Below, in pieces: positions 12,600 to 24,469 of a stretch of DNA of 64,000 bases (its first letter is position 1; each line of letters begins with the position of its first letter). The stretch spans positions 186,001-250,000 of the forward strand of contig JAYKKI010000151.1 of the NCBI GenBank assembly GCA_039881145.1, written 5' to 3'. Source of the DNA: Druceiella hillmani (Eukaryota > Arthropoda > Insecta > Lepidoptera > Hepialidae). The notes beneath the pieces were generated by a model. That model was not told the origin of the DNA. It was given only the letters and a program-made list of their open reading frames with translations, and ran no database searches. The position numbers were made by a program, and so were the translations under genes.

Positions 12600-12835
12600 T
12601 TTATCTCAGCAATTATAGGGTGGAAATCGTTCTTTGTTAGTCTTGTCTTTTTAGTTTTGTTAAGACTTTTTTTTTTCTTCCTTATGTTTTCCAACAATTT
12701 TTCTTTCATCTCATATTACGTTATTTCATTAGTGAGAAATAAAATGTGTTTATTGTATCATAACTTGCATCACGGGCCAATATTTCGCTACATTCCTTTG
12801 GTATAGATATTTTAGCATCTTTTATGCTAAAATAT
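12600..12835 (+). repeat. Dispersed repeat F, copy F1
   Basis: Aligns with 30541-30760. Both carry CTTTGTTAGT or its variant, then TAGTTTTGTTAA, a T-rich run, TCTCA or a variant, a TATTAC stretch and a TATTGTNTCA block, in the same order and spacing. Function unknown. Confidence 0.55.
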
Positions 12836-13300
12836 ATTTTGGCTAAAAGTTTTATAACAATATATAAATAAAATTTATAGGATAACAATTACATAAGTTT
12901 CAAAATATATTACACGTTACACTTGCGAAATAAGATTCTTGTGGTTTTTTGTCTGGTTTAATTATTGGTAAAATTAGTGAATAATTTTTTTTAATGAAAC
13001 TCACAAATGAAATAAATGACCCGAGTGAGTTTTTAAAAAAGTTACTCTGCTCAGTAGTATAAATTATATAATAAAATCTAACAATTTGTAGAATTTAAAG
13101 ATATAAATGAAGAATCGAGAGATAAGAAAAAAAATGTGGACACTGTTTTCCTCATTCCCTTTATCTCTAAAAGTGATAGCTAGAAAATTTAAAAAAATGG
13201 GTTCATTGCCCTCGTGTTAAAAAGCTTTTAAAATTTACCAGTATATTTCTTAGAAATACTCATAATTTATTGATTAAAAAGGTTATAATTTATTACATAA

Positions 13301-13355
13301 TATATTTGGTATACTATATCAGCAAGCTATTTATATTTGGTATACTATATCAGCA
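13301..13355 (+). repeat. Exact 24-bp direct repeat
   Basis: 13301-13324 and 13332-13355 are identical. A second short direct pair (AATGGTTTATATCA) follows at about 13431 and 13452. Confidence 0.9.
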
Positions 13356-13868
13356 TATCTAGAATTTTTAATATTATTGTAGTTAGTTTTATATAAATCA
13401 GATTTCAACGAGTTTTAAGTATATGTTCAAATGGTTTATATCATCAAGATAATGGTTTATATCAATAAGATAATAGAATGAAAATTACAGAAATTGAAGA
13501 ACGAAAATGTGATAAAGTCAAATAAAAGGTGAAAGCAATTCTGGTTTTCCATGTTATGTATATATTCTAATAGTGCATATATTTACGGCGCCAATTCCTG
13601 TAACTCGGTATATGTAATGCGCAACAATGTAATTTCAGGCAAAATGGAGCACATTAACATGTTCCGTTAAATATATTAAAAGCACTTAAATTTGCATATG
13701 TTGAAAAACATGATAGGAAATTTTATGTTAATTTATTAAAATGTTTAGTCATTTCCTTTTAAAATATATCTTCTAGTTCATACTTATGTATCATTATGTA
13801 ATTATCATTTCAAATGTATTTCGATTCCTTATTTAAACATTTAACGCCCATTGATCATTAATTTAAAC

Positions 13869-13942
13869 CCAGGTTAGGTTACCGAAGGTTAGGTTAGGTT
13901 AGGCTAGTATATGTTAAGTTAGGTTAGATTAGGTTATATTAT

Positions 13943-14002
<60 letters not shown>

Positions 14003-14215
14003 TTGTGTAATGTAAGGTAATTATAGGTTAGATTACGTTAGGGCATATGAGTTTAGGTTAGGTTATTTATATAAGATTACGGTATATTTGGTAATGCCAA
14101 GTTATGCTAGGTTAGCATATGTTAAGTTAAGCCAACATAGCAAGGTTATTAACCTAACATAGCAAGGTTTGGCTATGTTATATCAAGCTAGGTGTTCTGG
14201 GTTGGGTTATTAACA
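13869..14215 (+). repeat. Degenerate TTAGG-type repeats around a TA array
   Basis: The left part (13871-13935) has runs of the pentamer GGTTA/TTAGG, up to three and a half units without error at 13886-13902, plus point variants. The right part (14030-14200) is sparser, with GGTTAGGTTA at 14056 and words such as TTAAGTTA and AGCAAGGTT. Between them lies a TA array (13946-13999). TTAGG is the ancestral arthropod telomere repeat; here it is interstitial and decayed. GGTTA-rich runs are also common as simple repeats in insect genomes, so a telomeric origin is not proven. Confidence 0.7.
13946..13999. repeat. (TA)n microsatellite
   Basis: Pure TA array of about 27 units, embedded between the two TTAGG-like segments. 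Confidence 0.95.
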
Positions 14216-14859
14216 CGCTTTTATTAACTTCAGTTCTTTGTATGTAATAAAGCAACGAAATATTTCAAATAATCTTTTAATTTTCATTCACTTCAAAGCA
14301 CATAAGTATTGAAAATTTTACACACGTATCAGGAACCAATGATAATAAAGTAATTAAAAAATAAATTATGATAAAAAACTTTTTAGTCACAAAACAAGTT
14401 TTTTTTAATAATAAAGATATTGTTTTAAGACTATAAAAATAACATTTTGGTTTAAACGAAACAGTACGCTTTTTTAACAATAACTGAAAGTAAATATTCA
14501 AGTGTAAAGGTTTTGGCGAAAGGGTGGGTTATATAAATCTAATAAAATAATAGACTAATATGGCCATTTGCGCCCACTTTAGAATATATGATATTTAATC
14601 CGGCAACACTCATTACGACAAAATAAAATCAATGTAGTTGTTTACAAAAAATTACGCTATACTACATTAGGTTAGTCTCCAGACCCGCTTTTAATTACTA
14701 GTTCAGTTGGAAAATAATGCATTTAGGTTGAACATCCCGACAAACCTAACTAACGTCCTGGACTGTTCCTGTAACGTTAGTTACAACTATTTACGGAAAA
14801 TATGCTCCTGTTGAAGGGCATGATGGACGCCGTGAAACAGCCATTACTGGCGACGGTTA

Positions 14860-15835
14860 CTATGGTCAAAACAGAGTATTTGAAAGCTAAATCTAATCGA
14901 TACTTTGTTTTATGTGCATACTAAGCAAATAGATACGACATAAGTTTTGTGGAAAATGTTGAAGAATTTTTTCAATATTTTCCACAAAACTTATGTCGTA
15001 TCTATTTGATTATAACTGAACCGGGATGGTTATTCACGAAAAATTAATTTACTGAGAAACTTTATAAGTATAAGGCTTGAAAACTACAAATCCATAACCA
15101 GCTGCGTCACACAGCTCATAGAAATGGTACAGAAACTGAAAGGAAGAATTTCAGAAAAGTTTGGGCTAATGATAATAGCTATTAAGTATTCGGGCATAAA
15201 TATCAGTACGGACGCTGTACAAACCAAGTTATTAGACATGAGTGCAAATTTTGAGATTAAATTTGAAGGTACATTTATCGCTAACCATTATTTTAAGCGT
15301 AGTAGTACTGGCAGTAACAAAGCGCATAGCAACATGGCGGGGTGAACGGAAACCATCGTGTTCGGAAACTCGTGTGCAGAAAAAGCGAAGACAAATGCAT
15401 TTGTTGCAGTTTTTATTTTACTAAGGGGTTCTATCGAAGCTACTGGTGCATAAATCGCCAGCACTCATTTGGTTTTAAATATTGTCCAATATTTGTTATT
15501 AACCCAAATTAAACGGTTGTTTAAGTTTTATGATCAAGAGATTAACAGATTACGATACGTGTAAGGTGATAAAGAGTTTGCTATAAATGTACACATTGTT
15601 TCATGTGTGCCTAACCTCGCTGTGAATTTTTATCAGCGAGAAGAATTATTGTGAACAGTAATAGAGTGGTATTTAGTTAGCATGGGCGTTTAATTTATAA
15701 ATCACATAATGGAAGTATCGGAGTGGCAACCGTAGAAAATAGCTTATACAAATTTAACATTATGAAGTCTGAATGATTCGACTATCCACATAGTCGCCGA
15801 ACTCATTGCGGATTGTTTTATGGATTTGGAACGAA
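14860..15835 (+). pseudogene. Ty1/copia gag-protease remnant (copia 1)
   Basis: The clearest part is the frame at 15124-15342, which reads GINISTDAVQTKLLDM, the conserved end of the copia Gag UBN2-type domain. Upstream, 15045-15120 continues in frame with S-I-T-S-C-V-T-Q-L-I-E-M-V, like the preceding helix. A degraded protease site may lie near 15426-15470. SCVPNLAVN at 15600-15625 matches the V-P-N-L-x-x-N-L-L-S-V-S block. After a frameshift, IVNSNRVVFS (from 15648) and ENSLYKFNIMKSE (to about 15770) match the start of the Gag-pre-integrase domain. The same block occurs in copia 2 as TIIVNGNK, so they are one subfamily. No integrase or RT follows. Stops and frameshifts abound, and a 38-bp-arm hairpin interrupts gag at 14926-15008. 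The upstream limit is uncertain. Confidence 0.75.
14926..15008. repeat. Near-perfect hairpin, 38-bp arms, 7-nt loop
   Basis: 14926-14963 and 14971-15008 are reverse complements at 37 of 38 positions with a 7-nt loop. It lies inside the gag part of the copia 1 remnant, and one arm can only have arisen as an inverted copy of the other. Confidence 0.95.
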
Positions 15836-17214
15836 ATTAGTTTCAAGTTGTTTGACGTCTATATTTATGTTTGTATAATATTGGTGTATTGATTTCGTTT
15901 TGACAGAAACAGAATTATTTGATTTCAGTTATATGTTATATTTGTATAATATCAATTACTACCCAAAAGCTACATTTTATTAATCATGTATGCAACTTTA
16001 AAGTTTTGCTGTAATTTATTCTCTACTATAAATATTTACGCAAGCAAGAAACAAATATATTTTAGACATAAATAACATAGTTTATTTTTGTACTCAATAG
16101 TACCGGAATAAACGATGTTCATGGTACTAAATGTAAGAATATTCAAAACTTTCCAAAAACCTTGCCATGTTAATGTAAACAGTTTACCAAACAAAATCTC
16201 GGCCGCGTTTATTGCAAGCAATATCAAATACAAAATAACGTTAAGTAAAGCGGGGCGCTGCCAGCCATTATGTATGGAGGATTGTAAGCTGAACATATAC
16301 GATCCATCGTATTACCTCCGCAAACTATTATTTAGTGCCGACGTGCAGCAAGTATTATACCTTTTTCAGTTTTCCTAGACAATATTATATTAAGAGTATG
16401 TTTTAACTTTTTTTCCGAGGCGCACGTCTTTTTTTGAATAAAATAAAAATTCATTTGTTCTGAGCATTCTGGAGAATAACAAAACATCTATTTTGATGGT
16501 ATATTACGTTTCTGTAAATTTGGTCTAATTGTCTACATTTTCGTTGTATTAAAAATAATAGTGTCCTCTATTAGCATCTTTACTATATAGAAGTTCAGAA
16601 AAACATAATTTAGGCTTTCTATTTACAAATTATATCGTTACTCGTTTTATATGTGTAATGTGTGCCAATAGTTTAATTAAAAGCACGCACGCATGTAGCC
16701 TGTACAAACGAATGAACAGACAGCCTATCGTCAGATTTCTTGGTAAAAATATTAAATTTTTTAAATTTATTTGTGCCTATGATAGACATTTTTGGTTCCT
16801 ATAATATCTTATGACCTAAAAGAAGTTATTCAGAATGTCACAGATTTGCGGTGAATTCACTATCTCCATAATAATATCTCATTTAGTCAAATCTGAACAG
16901 ATATTTGCAGAGTTAAATGAACCTAAATATATTCATATACATCTATGTGTCTACATACATACAAGACGACATATAATCACAGTCTGAGGGGCAAATTAAT
17001 AATAAAAATAATTTTAGAGATTTTATTATTAGATTACCATTAAACCTAATCATCCGATTTCCATCACGGTACTTATCTTGATCTATTGTCCTTTTTTAAG
17101 TAATTCTGCAGTGTACATTTAATTTGCATGGACAAATTCTAAGCAAGTTTTTATGATACTACACTGAGGTCATCTAAAAATGAAGAATCATCCAAATTGC
17201 TTGATTAATATCAA
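15836..17214. other. AT-rich non-coding DNA, nothing recognised
   Basis: Two overlapping frames on opposite strands at 16036-16378 lie in slightly less AT-rich sequence, but neither matches a family I know and there is no supporting promoter or splice context. The 13-mer GGCGCACGTCTTT at 16419 also occurs at 11135. Confidence 0.5.
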
Positions 17215-18020
17215 AGGTATGATTCAACATACATAACAAAAGCTATATCGATGCAACATCAGGCTGAAAAATTGGAATCCGAATTTAGATGACAGTATTT
17301 CTGCCCGAAACCTATAATATTGATTTAAAAACAGCCGACTTTTAAGTCTTACGATTTAAGCAGACAGTACTCCCTCGATACTAAAACTGAGAAGTTGAAA
17401 CCAGAAATTCAATTGCAAGGTTTCTGCTTAAAATATAAAACGCTCACTCAAAAACAGGACATCTTTCAAGTCTCATGGTTTCAGCAGAAAGTACCCACAC
17501 AACGTCAAGATCAAAAAGTTGGAATCCGGAGTTCAATGGCCGAGTCTCTGGTTGAGGCGGCAAATACTAAATCAAAAGTAAACTATCCACAAGTTTTCAA
17601 AGGTTTAGCAAATGCAGTACTTTTACAGCATCAAAACTGAGAGATTGGAATGGAGAATTCAATGAAAGAGTCTCGGCTTGAGCAGTACAACACTAACTCG
17701 AAAACAGCAGATCCTCAAGTCTCACCGTTTAGGCAGACTGTAGCCTAGCAACGTCAGGACTGAGGAGTTGGAACACAGAATTCACTGACAGACTTTGTTC
17801 GACACTCATAATGCTGTTTTAAAAATAGCAGATTCTCAAGTCCTACGGTTTAAGCAGACAGTACTTCTGCAGCATCAGGACTGAAGAGTTGGAATCTGAA
17901 TTTCCAGCACAGAGTCTCTACTTGAGACCCAAAACCCTAATTTAAAAATAGCAGATTTGCAAGTCTCACGGTTTAAGTAAATAGTATACAGGCAACATCA
18001 GGATTTACGAATCAAAGGTT
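17215..18020 (+). repeat. Diverged satellite of about 122 bp, seven copies (T1)
   Basis: The anchor word GTTGGAA or a close variant recurs at 17272, 17394, 17518, 17644, 17767, 17888 and (degraded) 18005, giving periods of 122, 124, 126, 123, 121 and about 117. Each unit has the same order of blocks: a CAGCAGAT-like word, CAAGTCTCACGGTTTAAGCAGA, AGTAC, GCAACATCAGGACTGA, GTTGGAATC, GAATTCA and AGAGTCTC. The period is not a multiple of three and the units contain stops, so the 81-codon frame at 17395-17640 is incidental. Similarity between units is high enough to align by eye but no two are identical, so the array is old. Confidence 0.9.
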
Positions 18021-20787
18021 CAATTTTTTTTGGTTCATAATGTTGTTAGGATTTACGGATCAAAGGTTGTGTTTTTTATTTCATAATATTATATTATCAT
18101 GGAAACTGAATACGTGTACGAAGTTTTATGTAAATTTATTAAGGAGAAGTGGTTAGAAAATCTATTTCATAATTTTAATCACAAAGAATCTACATACGGA
18201 ACGTAAAGCTAAATAAAACTGTATAAAATTGTGGTGTTATACTTTTGTAATATTTACCTACCAATTTACTTTGTTACTTTCTCGCTACGTTAAGACAAGT
18301 CAAGCAAGCCCAAACTTGTCTAGTTTACTCTTTATCGCTGAAGAACTCTTGTCACCACTTTACAGCATCAAAATTAAAGTACAATAACCTAATTTGGTTA
18401 AAGGTATATTTTATGTCGCCGTTAGTTGTATATTATTTTATAATAAGACCTATATCTTTTTAGTTAAGGTACCTGCCATATTCAGTGAGGATATATATTT
18501 TCAACTTCAGTGATCAGATTCTAATGGAATATTTAAAGTATCGTAATGGGCAAATATCCCTCCAGTTAAAAAATTTATTGACCCGAATCGATTGATAAAT
18601 GCTGGACATATAAGCAAAAATACTAAAAAATAAAGTTGAATTGAGAACCGCCTCCTTTTTTGAAGTTGTATGTGGTTAAAAAATGATGTGTTTTGATACA
18701 TATACATCTATGAACTGAAAAAAGATGTAAGATTCATATTCATGTTTATCTTAATTAATTTTTTGCGTCTTTACTGCATGTGAGACTATAATGTTTACTT
18801 GACTGCTAGTGAACAAATTAAAAAAGAGATATTGATTTCTCTATTAGTACGTGAGTATAAAAGAAAAAAAACAAAATTATTAGTACATGGGCATTAAAAA
18901 CGAAAAATAAGATTAGTGGACATGGCTACCATTACATGTATTTTTTTAGTTCTTCTGTGCATAATATAATTTGTAACATAATAGTTTAAACGATGGCAAC
19001 ATCTGTTTAAACATAAAATCTGCGTATTATTTCTTAACATACATTCAACAAAAAATATTACAGTTTGGAACAATTTTTAATATTTTATAAGGTATCGAAT
19101 AATTTTTAGGCATTTACCGTTAAATAGACAAGTAAAAAGGGAAGAAAAAACTACTAAATTAGGGAACACATCTATTATAAGGAGTTTCATCATTTTTAAT
19201 TTAATAAATTTATTTTTTAATTTATATTGCATATATACACCGAAGAACATAAAAATTTGCCAATTAACGGGACACATGTATCTTATTGTATGCTAGTAAA
19301 TATTTCTGAAACATACTGTAATTCGCTGTGTTTAATAAACGGGGGAAAACTCTTTAAGAGATTTTCTGTTATAGAAATTAGTACAGCAGGTAACACGTCA
19401 ATTTTAACATGTTTCTTACTTCATTTTCACGGTCGATAGCAATCAATGCCCTTGTTTTAATATTCCCCTACTTTTTATACACAGATATAGGCAGGGAAAA
19501 TATTAGTAAATCATTAAACATACTTATTTTAATATGTTTTCTAGTTAGTTTTCACCGTCACCAATAGTTAGTTCTAACTATAAATATTTCTCGGGTTTTA
19601 TTATTTACAGCAATTAATTTTTTTTATAAATATTTCTCTGTTTTTTAATGTTAAATAGACGTATAAGAAGAGAAAAAAAATACTAGATTAGAGAATATGC
19701 TTATTTTTTATGTCTTAATATAACAGTGCAGTGCATATATTCAATAGTTAGTCTGACTAGTACCTGCTAATCTTTCTCGGTGGTAGCTCAGTATAAGTAT
19801 TAATTATAATGAATATTTCGAAAAACCCGAGAAATAATTTTAAAATGTGCGGAAAATTCTTCAACGTATTTTTTTATAAAATTTTTGTCCCGATTAGATT
19901 CAATTTTTTTTCAGTTGTATTTTATCAATTTGCTCTATACAAATTGTAACAGATAATACAATGATAAGATTTTTATCCATAGAATTTTTAACGATGCGGA
20001 ATAGATGACACAATTGTTTCTCTTCCTTGGTGAATTTACAGAATTTATTTTTCAACTCCTGTCTTCCTTCATAATTGCATGAACGGTTAGAAGTTTTTAA
20101 TTTGGACGTATGTTAATTACGGCTTCCTATAACTTCTAAGCAAACATAAGGCTTTCATTTAACAATGGGTATCAACAGTATACATTCCAGATCACTGAAC
20201 TGCAACAGTATATAGTTCGACTGGCTGTATAACGTATACAGCTAGTCGAATTAAATGCGACCAAAGTTGCTAGAGTCGCTTAATAGTAAAATTTTTAGGT
20301 ACGAGCAAATAAAAAAAATTTCAATTAATTGCTTGTTTCCATGTTTGATTATTGATTGTGGTGCAAATTTAATATAATTTTGTTTCGAAAAATGCAATCA
20401 TTCGAAGTCAATTGAACTAATTCCTGTCTGTTTTGTATGCCAGTTTAATTATGTTATTAGTCCACATTCATATATATGAAACGGGGAAAAATATACTTCA
20501 GGGGGAGAAAATTAAAAGTGCATTCACATAGTTTCTTCATAGTAATTAGGGCTACTATAAAACCGAAATAATTCTTGTAGTACACCACAAAGTTCATAGA
20601 AAGACCATCGACTTGCGTAGTATTTCTGTAAAATGGTCAGTTCAAATAAACTTAACACATATTATTACAAAGAGATACGTGTCTAGGAAAAACTTCTGCT
20701 ATTCTTTTAACTTTAACTTACCCATATCTAAGATAATTTGAATTCTACCGCTTATTAAGTAAATTTAGTTCTTTATTTGCGCTTTCT
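18021..20787. other. AT-rich DNA with faint internal repetition
   Basis: The word GGATTTACG plus ATCAAAGGTT occurs twice (about 18000 and 18050) just after the satellite. Within 19080-19690, the block GTTAAATAGAC followed by an AGAAAAAA-ACTA-ATTAG pattern occurs at 19118 and 19649. A TTTTAACATGTTTC/TTTTAATATGTTTT block followed by TTTTCAC occurs at 19403 and 19528. These suggest an old local duplication. No gene or RNA was recognised. Confidence 0.45.
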
Positions 20788-20934
20788 AAAATTTCCAAAT
20801 ATTTTTCGCTATTAAGCTGTATGTCGGTTAGTATATATAATCAAACATTTTCTAAAAAAGAAGGTTGTGACAATCAGATAGTAGTCGCACACTCACATAT
20901 ACGAGCTCAATAGCAAAAAATATTTGGAAATTTT
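20788..20934. repeat. Inverted repeat, 26-bp arms (25/26), 95-nt spacer
   Basis: 20788-20813 and 20909-20934 are reverse complements with one mismatch. Direct, partial echoes of the right arm follow at 20945-21010, so the area contains several related inverted and direct copies. Confidence 0.9.
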
Positions 20935-21020
20935 TGAAAATTAGCTGGATGATGTTATAAAATATTTGAAAATTAGCCATATTATTATAAAATATTTGAA
21001 AATTTTTGTTTTTTTTCTAT

Positions 21021-21068
21021 CTATAACATCATCTAGCTAATTTAAAAATTAGCTAGATGATGTTATAG
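21021..21068. repeat. Perfect hairpin, 23-bp arms, 2-nt loop
   Basis: 21021-21043 and 21046-21068 are exact reverse complements. A further direct echo of the right arm (TTAGCTGGATGATGTTATA) lies at 20941-20959. With a loop this small the sequence is close to a true palindrome. Confidence 0.95.
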
Positions 21069-21949
21069 ACTTCTCAGTCTATTCTTATGAGGTAAGAATA
21101 TGTAAAAGATGTTCATCGAATTTTTCAGGTGTAAAGTAAATATTAAAAATATCAAATGTGATCTAGCTGAATATGACGCACATAGAATAGTTTCTCTCTG
21201 ATATTAAAAGAAAGTAGAACTTTTCAATCGGAAATAAACTGATATGATCTTTTGTTGTCAGTTGAGTGTCCTTTTTTAAATATTCCATAGCCTTTGCTTC
21301 TTTTCTAGCTCTCTATTCATACTGCAAGAAGTTCATACTCCTTCATAAAAAAAATTCTTTCTATAATCTAACCTGTAAATAAGCAGAACTTTCCAAATGC
21401 TTTATGCTGCTACTTGCTACTTTGTTATAGATTAGATAACAATTTAAATCAGAATTTATTAAAGAAATCCCATGAAGTTGACAAAAGAACTCGTAGATTG
21501 TGCGGCGACTTTCAAAATCCCTGGACAATTCGAATAAGATCGAAGTAGAATTAAACTCACACAGAAAGAAACATTTTAATTTAATGTTTAATAACTTTGG
21601 TGAAGCTAATTTACTTTGGTAACTTTCGCATTCCGTGAAAAATTAACAAGATTCTGTTTTTAAATATTAATTTAGTATACGTAATACTTCCTTTTTATAC
21701 TATCTTGGATATCAAATATTTGATGCTTCATATAAATTTATTGTCGTGAAATAATAAAATAATTCCCATGTTGAACATTACTGTAATGTATATATTTTAC
21801 AAATTATTAGGTATTTTATGGCGATAAATGTTAAATAAAATGGATTAATGTGGTACAAAATCTCTATTGTATACGAGTAAATATCGCTTACTTATATTAT
21901 ATAATTTCTGTAAGACATGTTATTATTTTTTATTCAGTATTTTTTCATT

Positions 21950-22188
21950 CTGTGTGTGTGTGTGTGTGTCTGTGTGTGTCTTTATGTCTGTGTGTATCTG
22001 TGTGTGCTGTGTGTGTGTGCGCGCGTGTGTGCACGTGTGTGTGTGCGCGTGTGTGTGCGTGTGTGTGTGTGCGTATATGTGTGTGCGTGTGTGTGTGCAT
22101 GTGTGTGTGTGTGTGTGCGTGTGTGTGTGTGCGTGTGTGTGCGTGTGTGTGCGTGTGTGTGTGCGTGTGTGTGTGCCTGTGTGTGTGC
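21950..22188 (+). repeat. (TG)n microsatellite with CG and TC interruptions
   Basis: About 240 bp of alternating purine-pyrimidine sequence, mostly TG with regularly placed CG, CA or TC steps. It produces long artefact frames in all three plus frames (Cys-Val) and on the minus strand (His-Thr). None is a gene. Confidence 0.97.
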
Positions 22189-23639
22189 TTACATATATTA
22201 CTTGTTAGACACATATTACTTGGCTATGAGTATATGTTACAAAGCGTCCGTCGTCACTCGCAATGCCTACAATAATCTTGGAACACCGTCTACTTCGTAT
22301 CGAGGATGGCTTCATGTTGAATGGCTTTCTGCACATACTGATCAAAATCGTATAGCTTTTTAAGCAGCAAATGAGAGTCATTATGATAGTGAAAGTTTTT
22401 CATTCAGTACCATTTGGAAGAAATAAATTAAGAAACGGTATAAAACAGTAACAAAAAGGAACGGCATAAAACAATAAACTTGTAGCCACCCTCCTTTGAG
22501 TTTTCGACAACATTACGCCGTATGCAATTTGTTCTAAGGTTTATATATTGGAAAGGGCAGCAGAAGTTATCCAAAAAGGTGAATTTTGTAAATATTTTGG
22601 AGTTTTTATGTGCTGATTTCTTTAGCATATCTTGGTTATGCTTTACGTATCTGGTGAAGAAGTTATTTTTACGATATGACAATACGGAAGGGCGAAAAGA
22701 GAAAAAAAATGATTATTTTTTTGTAACCTTATTAACGTTCAACAACTGATGTTTGAAATAACATATTTAGTATTAACTCATTTATAAAATACGGTATCCT
22801 TTATATCCTTATTACCCTACAGTATCCTTTATACTAAAATACCTTTATTACAAAATAATTACTCTTATTTATTGATTTACGTTGACGTCGAATGTTCGAT
22901 AGAAAATTTAAAAAAATACTTTTGTTTTAGTTTTTACAAAACGCATGTTATAGAAAAGTAAAATAGTAATTAAAAAAAATTACAGCAATTAAAATAATCT
23001 TAACAATTTTTACATTTTATATACATTTCAATAAGGGCTGGGGCAGAAAAGGGCATAGTAAAATTTTTATATTATTTTGTGTGAGATTAAAGGTAATCGG
23101 CATTACAATTGGCATGAATGTGTTAATTACTGGCATAATGATATATCTTGTTAAAACTAATAACCCACATATGGGATGCAGCAAATATTTTATTCGACAT
23201 CCATATGAAGTATGAATAACTGTGAACATTAGACTCCATCTGAATTCACGAAGGCAAAATATTTGTCTCGGGTATTCTTTGTGAGTCACCACTAAGAAAA
23301 TAAAGTTTAAAGTTTAAAATCGAAATCCGAAATATTTTCAATTTTATAAGTGTCATAAAAAATGTCCATCATTTTAAAGCACATCATGTTAAATTAATCC
23401 CTACTGCTATTTATTAATTTAAATCTCCATTGCTATTTATTAATAAAATAAAACTTATCAACTTTTTCTACACATACATTATATTACCAAATTTTAATGC
23501 TTTTCAATATATGCTGGTTGATGCAATAGGCTAGTTATTATGGCCCCGTATTTTTTGAATTTTACTAAATATTATAATTTCTTCCCATTAAATGAGAAAT
23601 TGAGTTGCTTTCTTAATTGTACATAAGCACACATCAAAA
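22189..23639. other. AT-rich non-coding DNA
   Basis: No family was recognised. Short overlapping frames on both strands at 22428-22749 are compatible with chance. A repeated TATCCTTTATA word near 22780-22825 is the only internal pattern. Confidence 0.5.
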
Positions 23640-24132
23640 AAATCTAGAAGTAGAAATCATGAAATCAAAAGTTCATTTCCGTTAACTTCTGTTTGGTAAC
23701 AAGAAAAGTATTTAATAAAATGTGTTATGTTTGAAATGCATATAATTAAATCCATTTCAAAGTAATGCATGACATTAACTTTATTATTAAGAACATAACT
23801 AAACGCACGGTGGGTAGCGAAACCAAAAGAACCATTTTGGAGACAATGAGTTTATATTGTTTGCATGTGGATATTTGGTACATGCAGGTAATTTGTTGGT
23901 CAAAATGTAATGTTACATTTTAAAATCAACACTTGTTTAATTTTTAGAAGTGCAATAAAAGTAAATTTGGAAAGTTTTGCTACAAATACAACATTCAAAA
24001 TTAAAAGTAGTCTGAAGTGATTTCTGTACTTTTTATAAATGTTATATTTTTGTGACGATACTTTAAGTAGTTTTAAGTTTCAATGAGATTTTATCATCTT
24101 GTATTTTATTACCCTTAATATAAATAAGGCTA

Positions 24133-24469
24133 ATACGTCATGAAATACAGTTATTTATTTTTGGGCATACCACAAAGTGTAATGAACAGATTGCAGCTGC
24201 TGCTATAGGTATCACGACATATTGTCGATGGAATCAAAAATAAAATTAATTTCAAATTAGATTTGACTTCAAATTGACGATTGATCATAAAATTCCGCTA
24301 AAAAACTTTTGGATCTGCTCAATAGAAAGGTAGAAGGAGAAACCATTTACCAATAAAATTCGCCTGAGTAAAAATTTGATAGAGGTATGGCGATACAATC
24401 AAAAGTAGAAACACACCGTGAAGGATGGAAGCTGTTAGAGCTGTCAAAGATGATATGACAAAATGTTAG
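24133..24469 (+). pseudogene. Internally deleted Tc1-like transposase remnant in copy B
   Basis: The opening IRHEIQLFIFGHTTK and following QIAAAA align residue by residue with IRELQVLFKRTTKF and QIARAA of copy A. Most of the central DDE region is missing: the sequence passes within about 100 bp to a C-terminal block with NLIEVW. This is followed in another frame by RMEAVRAVKDDMTKC and the TAG at 24467, which strongly resembles the usual Tc1-family ending (M-P-R-R then A-V and K-G-x-x-T-K-Y). This C-terminus is the best support for the Tc1 call on both copies. Frameshifts separate the pieces, so it cannot be active. Confidence 0.65.

Noticed and set aside
16036..16378. Overlapping frames on opposite strands, first taken for a coding exon
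   Set aside because: No domain seen, and both strands are open at the same place, which points to composition, not coding.
17395..17640. Gln-rich 81-codon frame
   Set aside because: It spans two units of a satellite whose period is not a multiple of three, and the frame is not open in the other units.
17215..18020. CRISPR-like spaced repeats
   Set aside because: Units are diverged along their full length with no constant repeat and variable spacer pattern; the context is eukaryotic.
21850..22363. Long Cys-Val and His-Thr frames on both strands
   Set aside because: They are translations of the (TG)n microsatellite in every frame and have no gene context.
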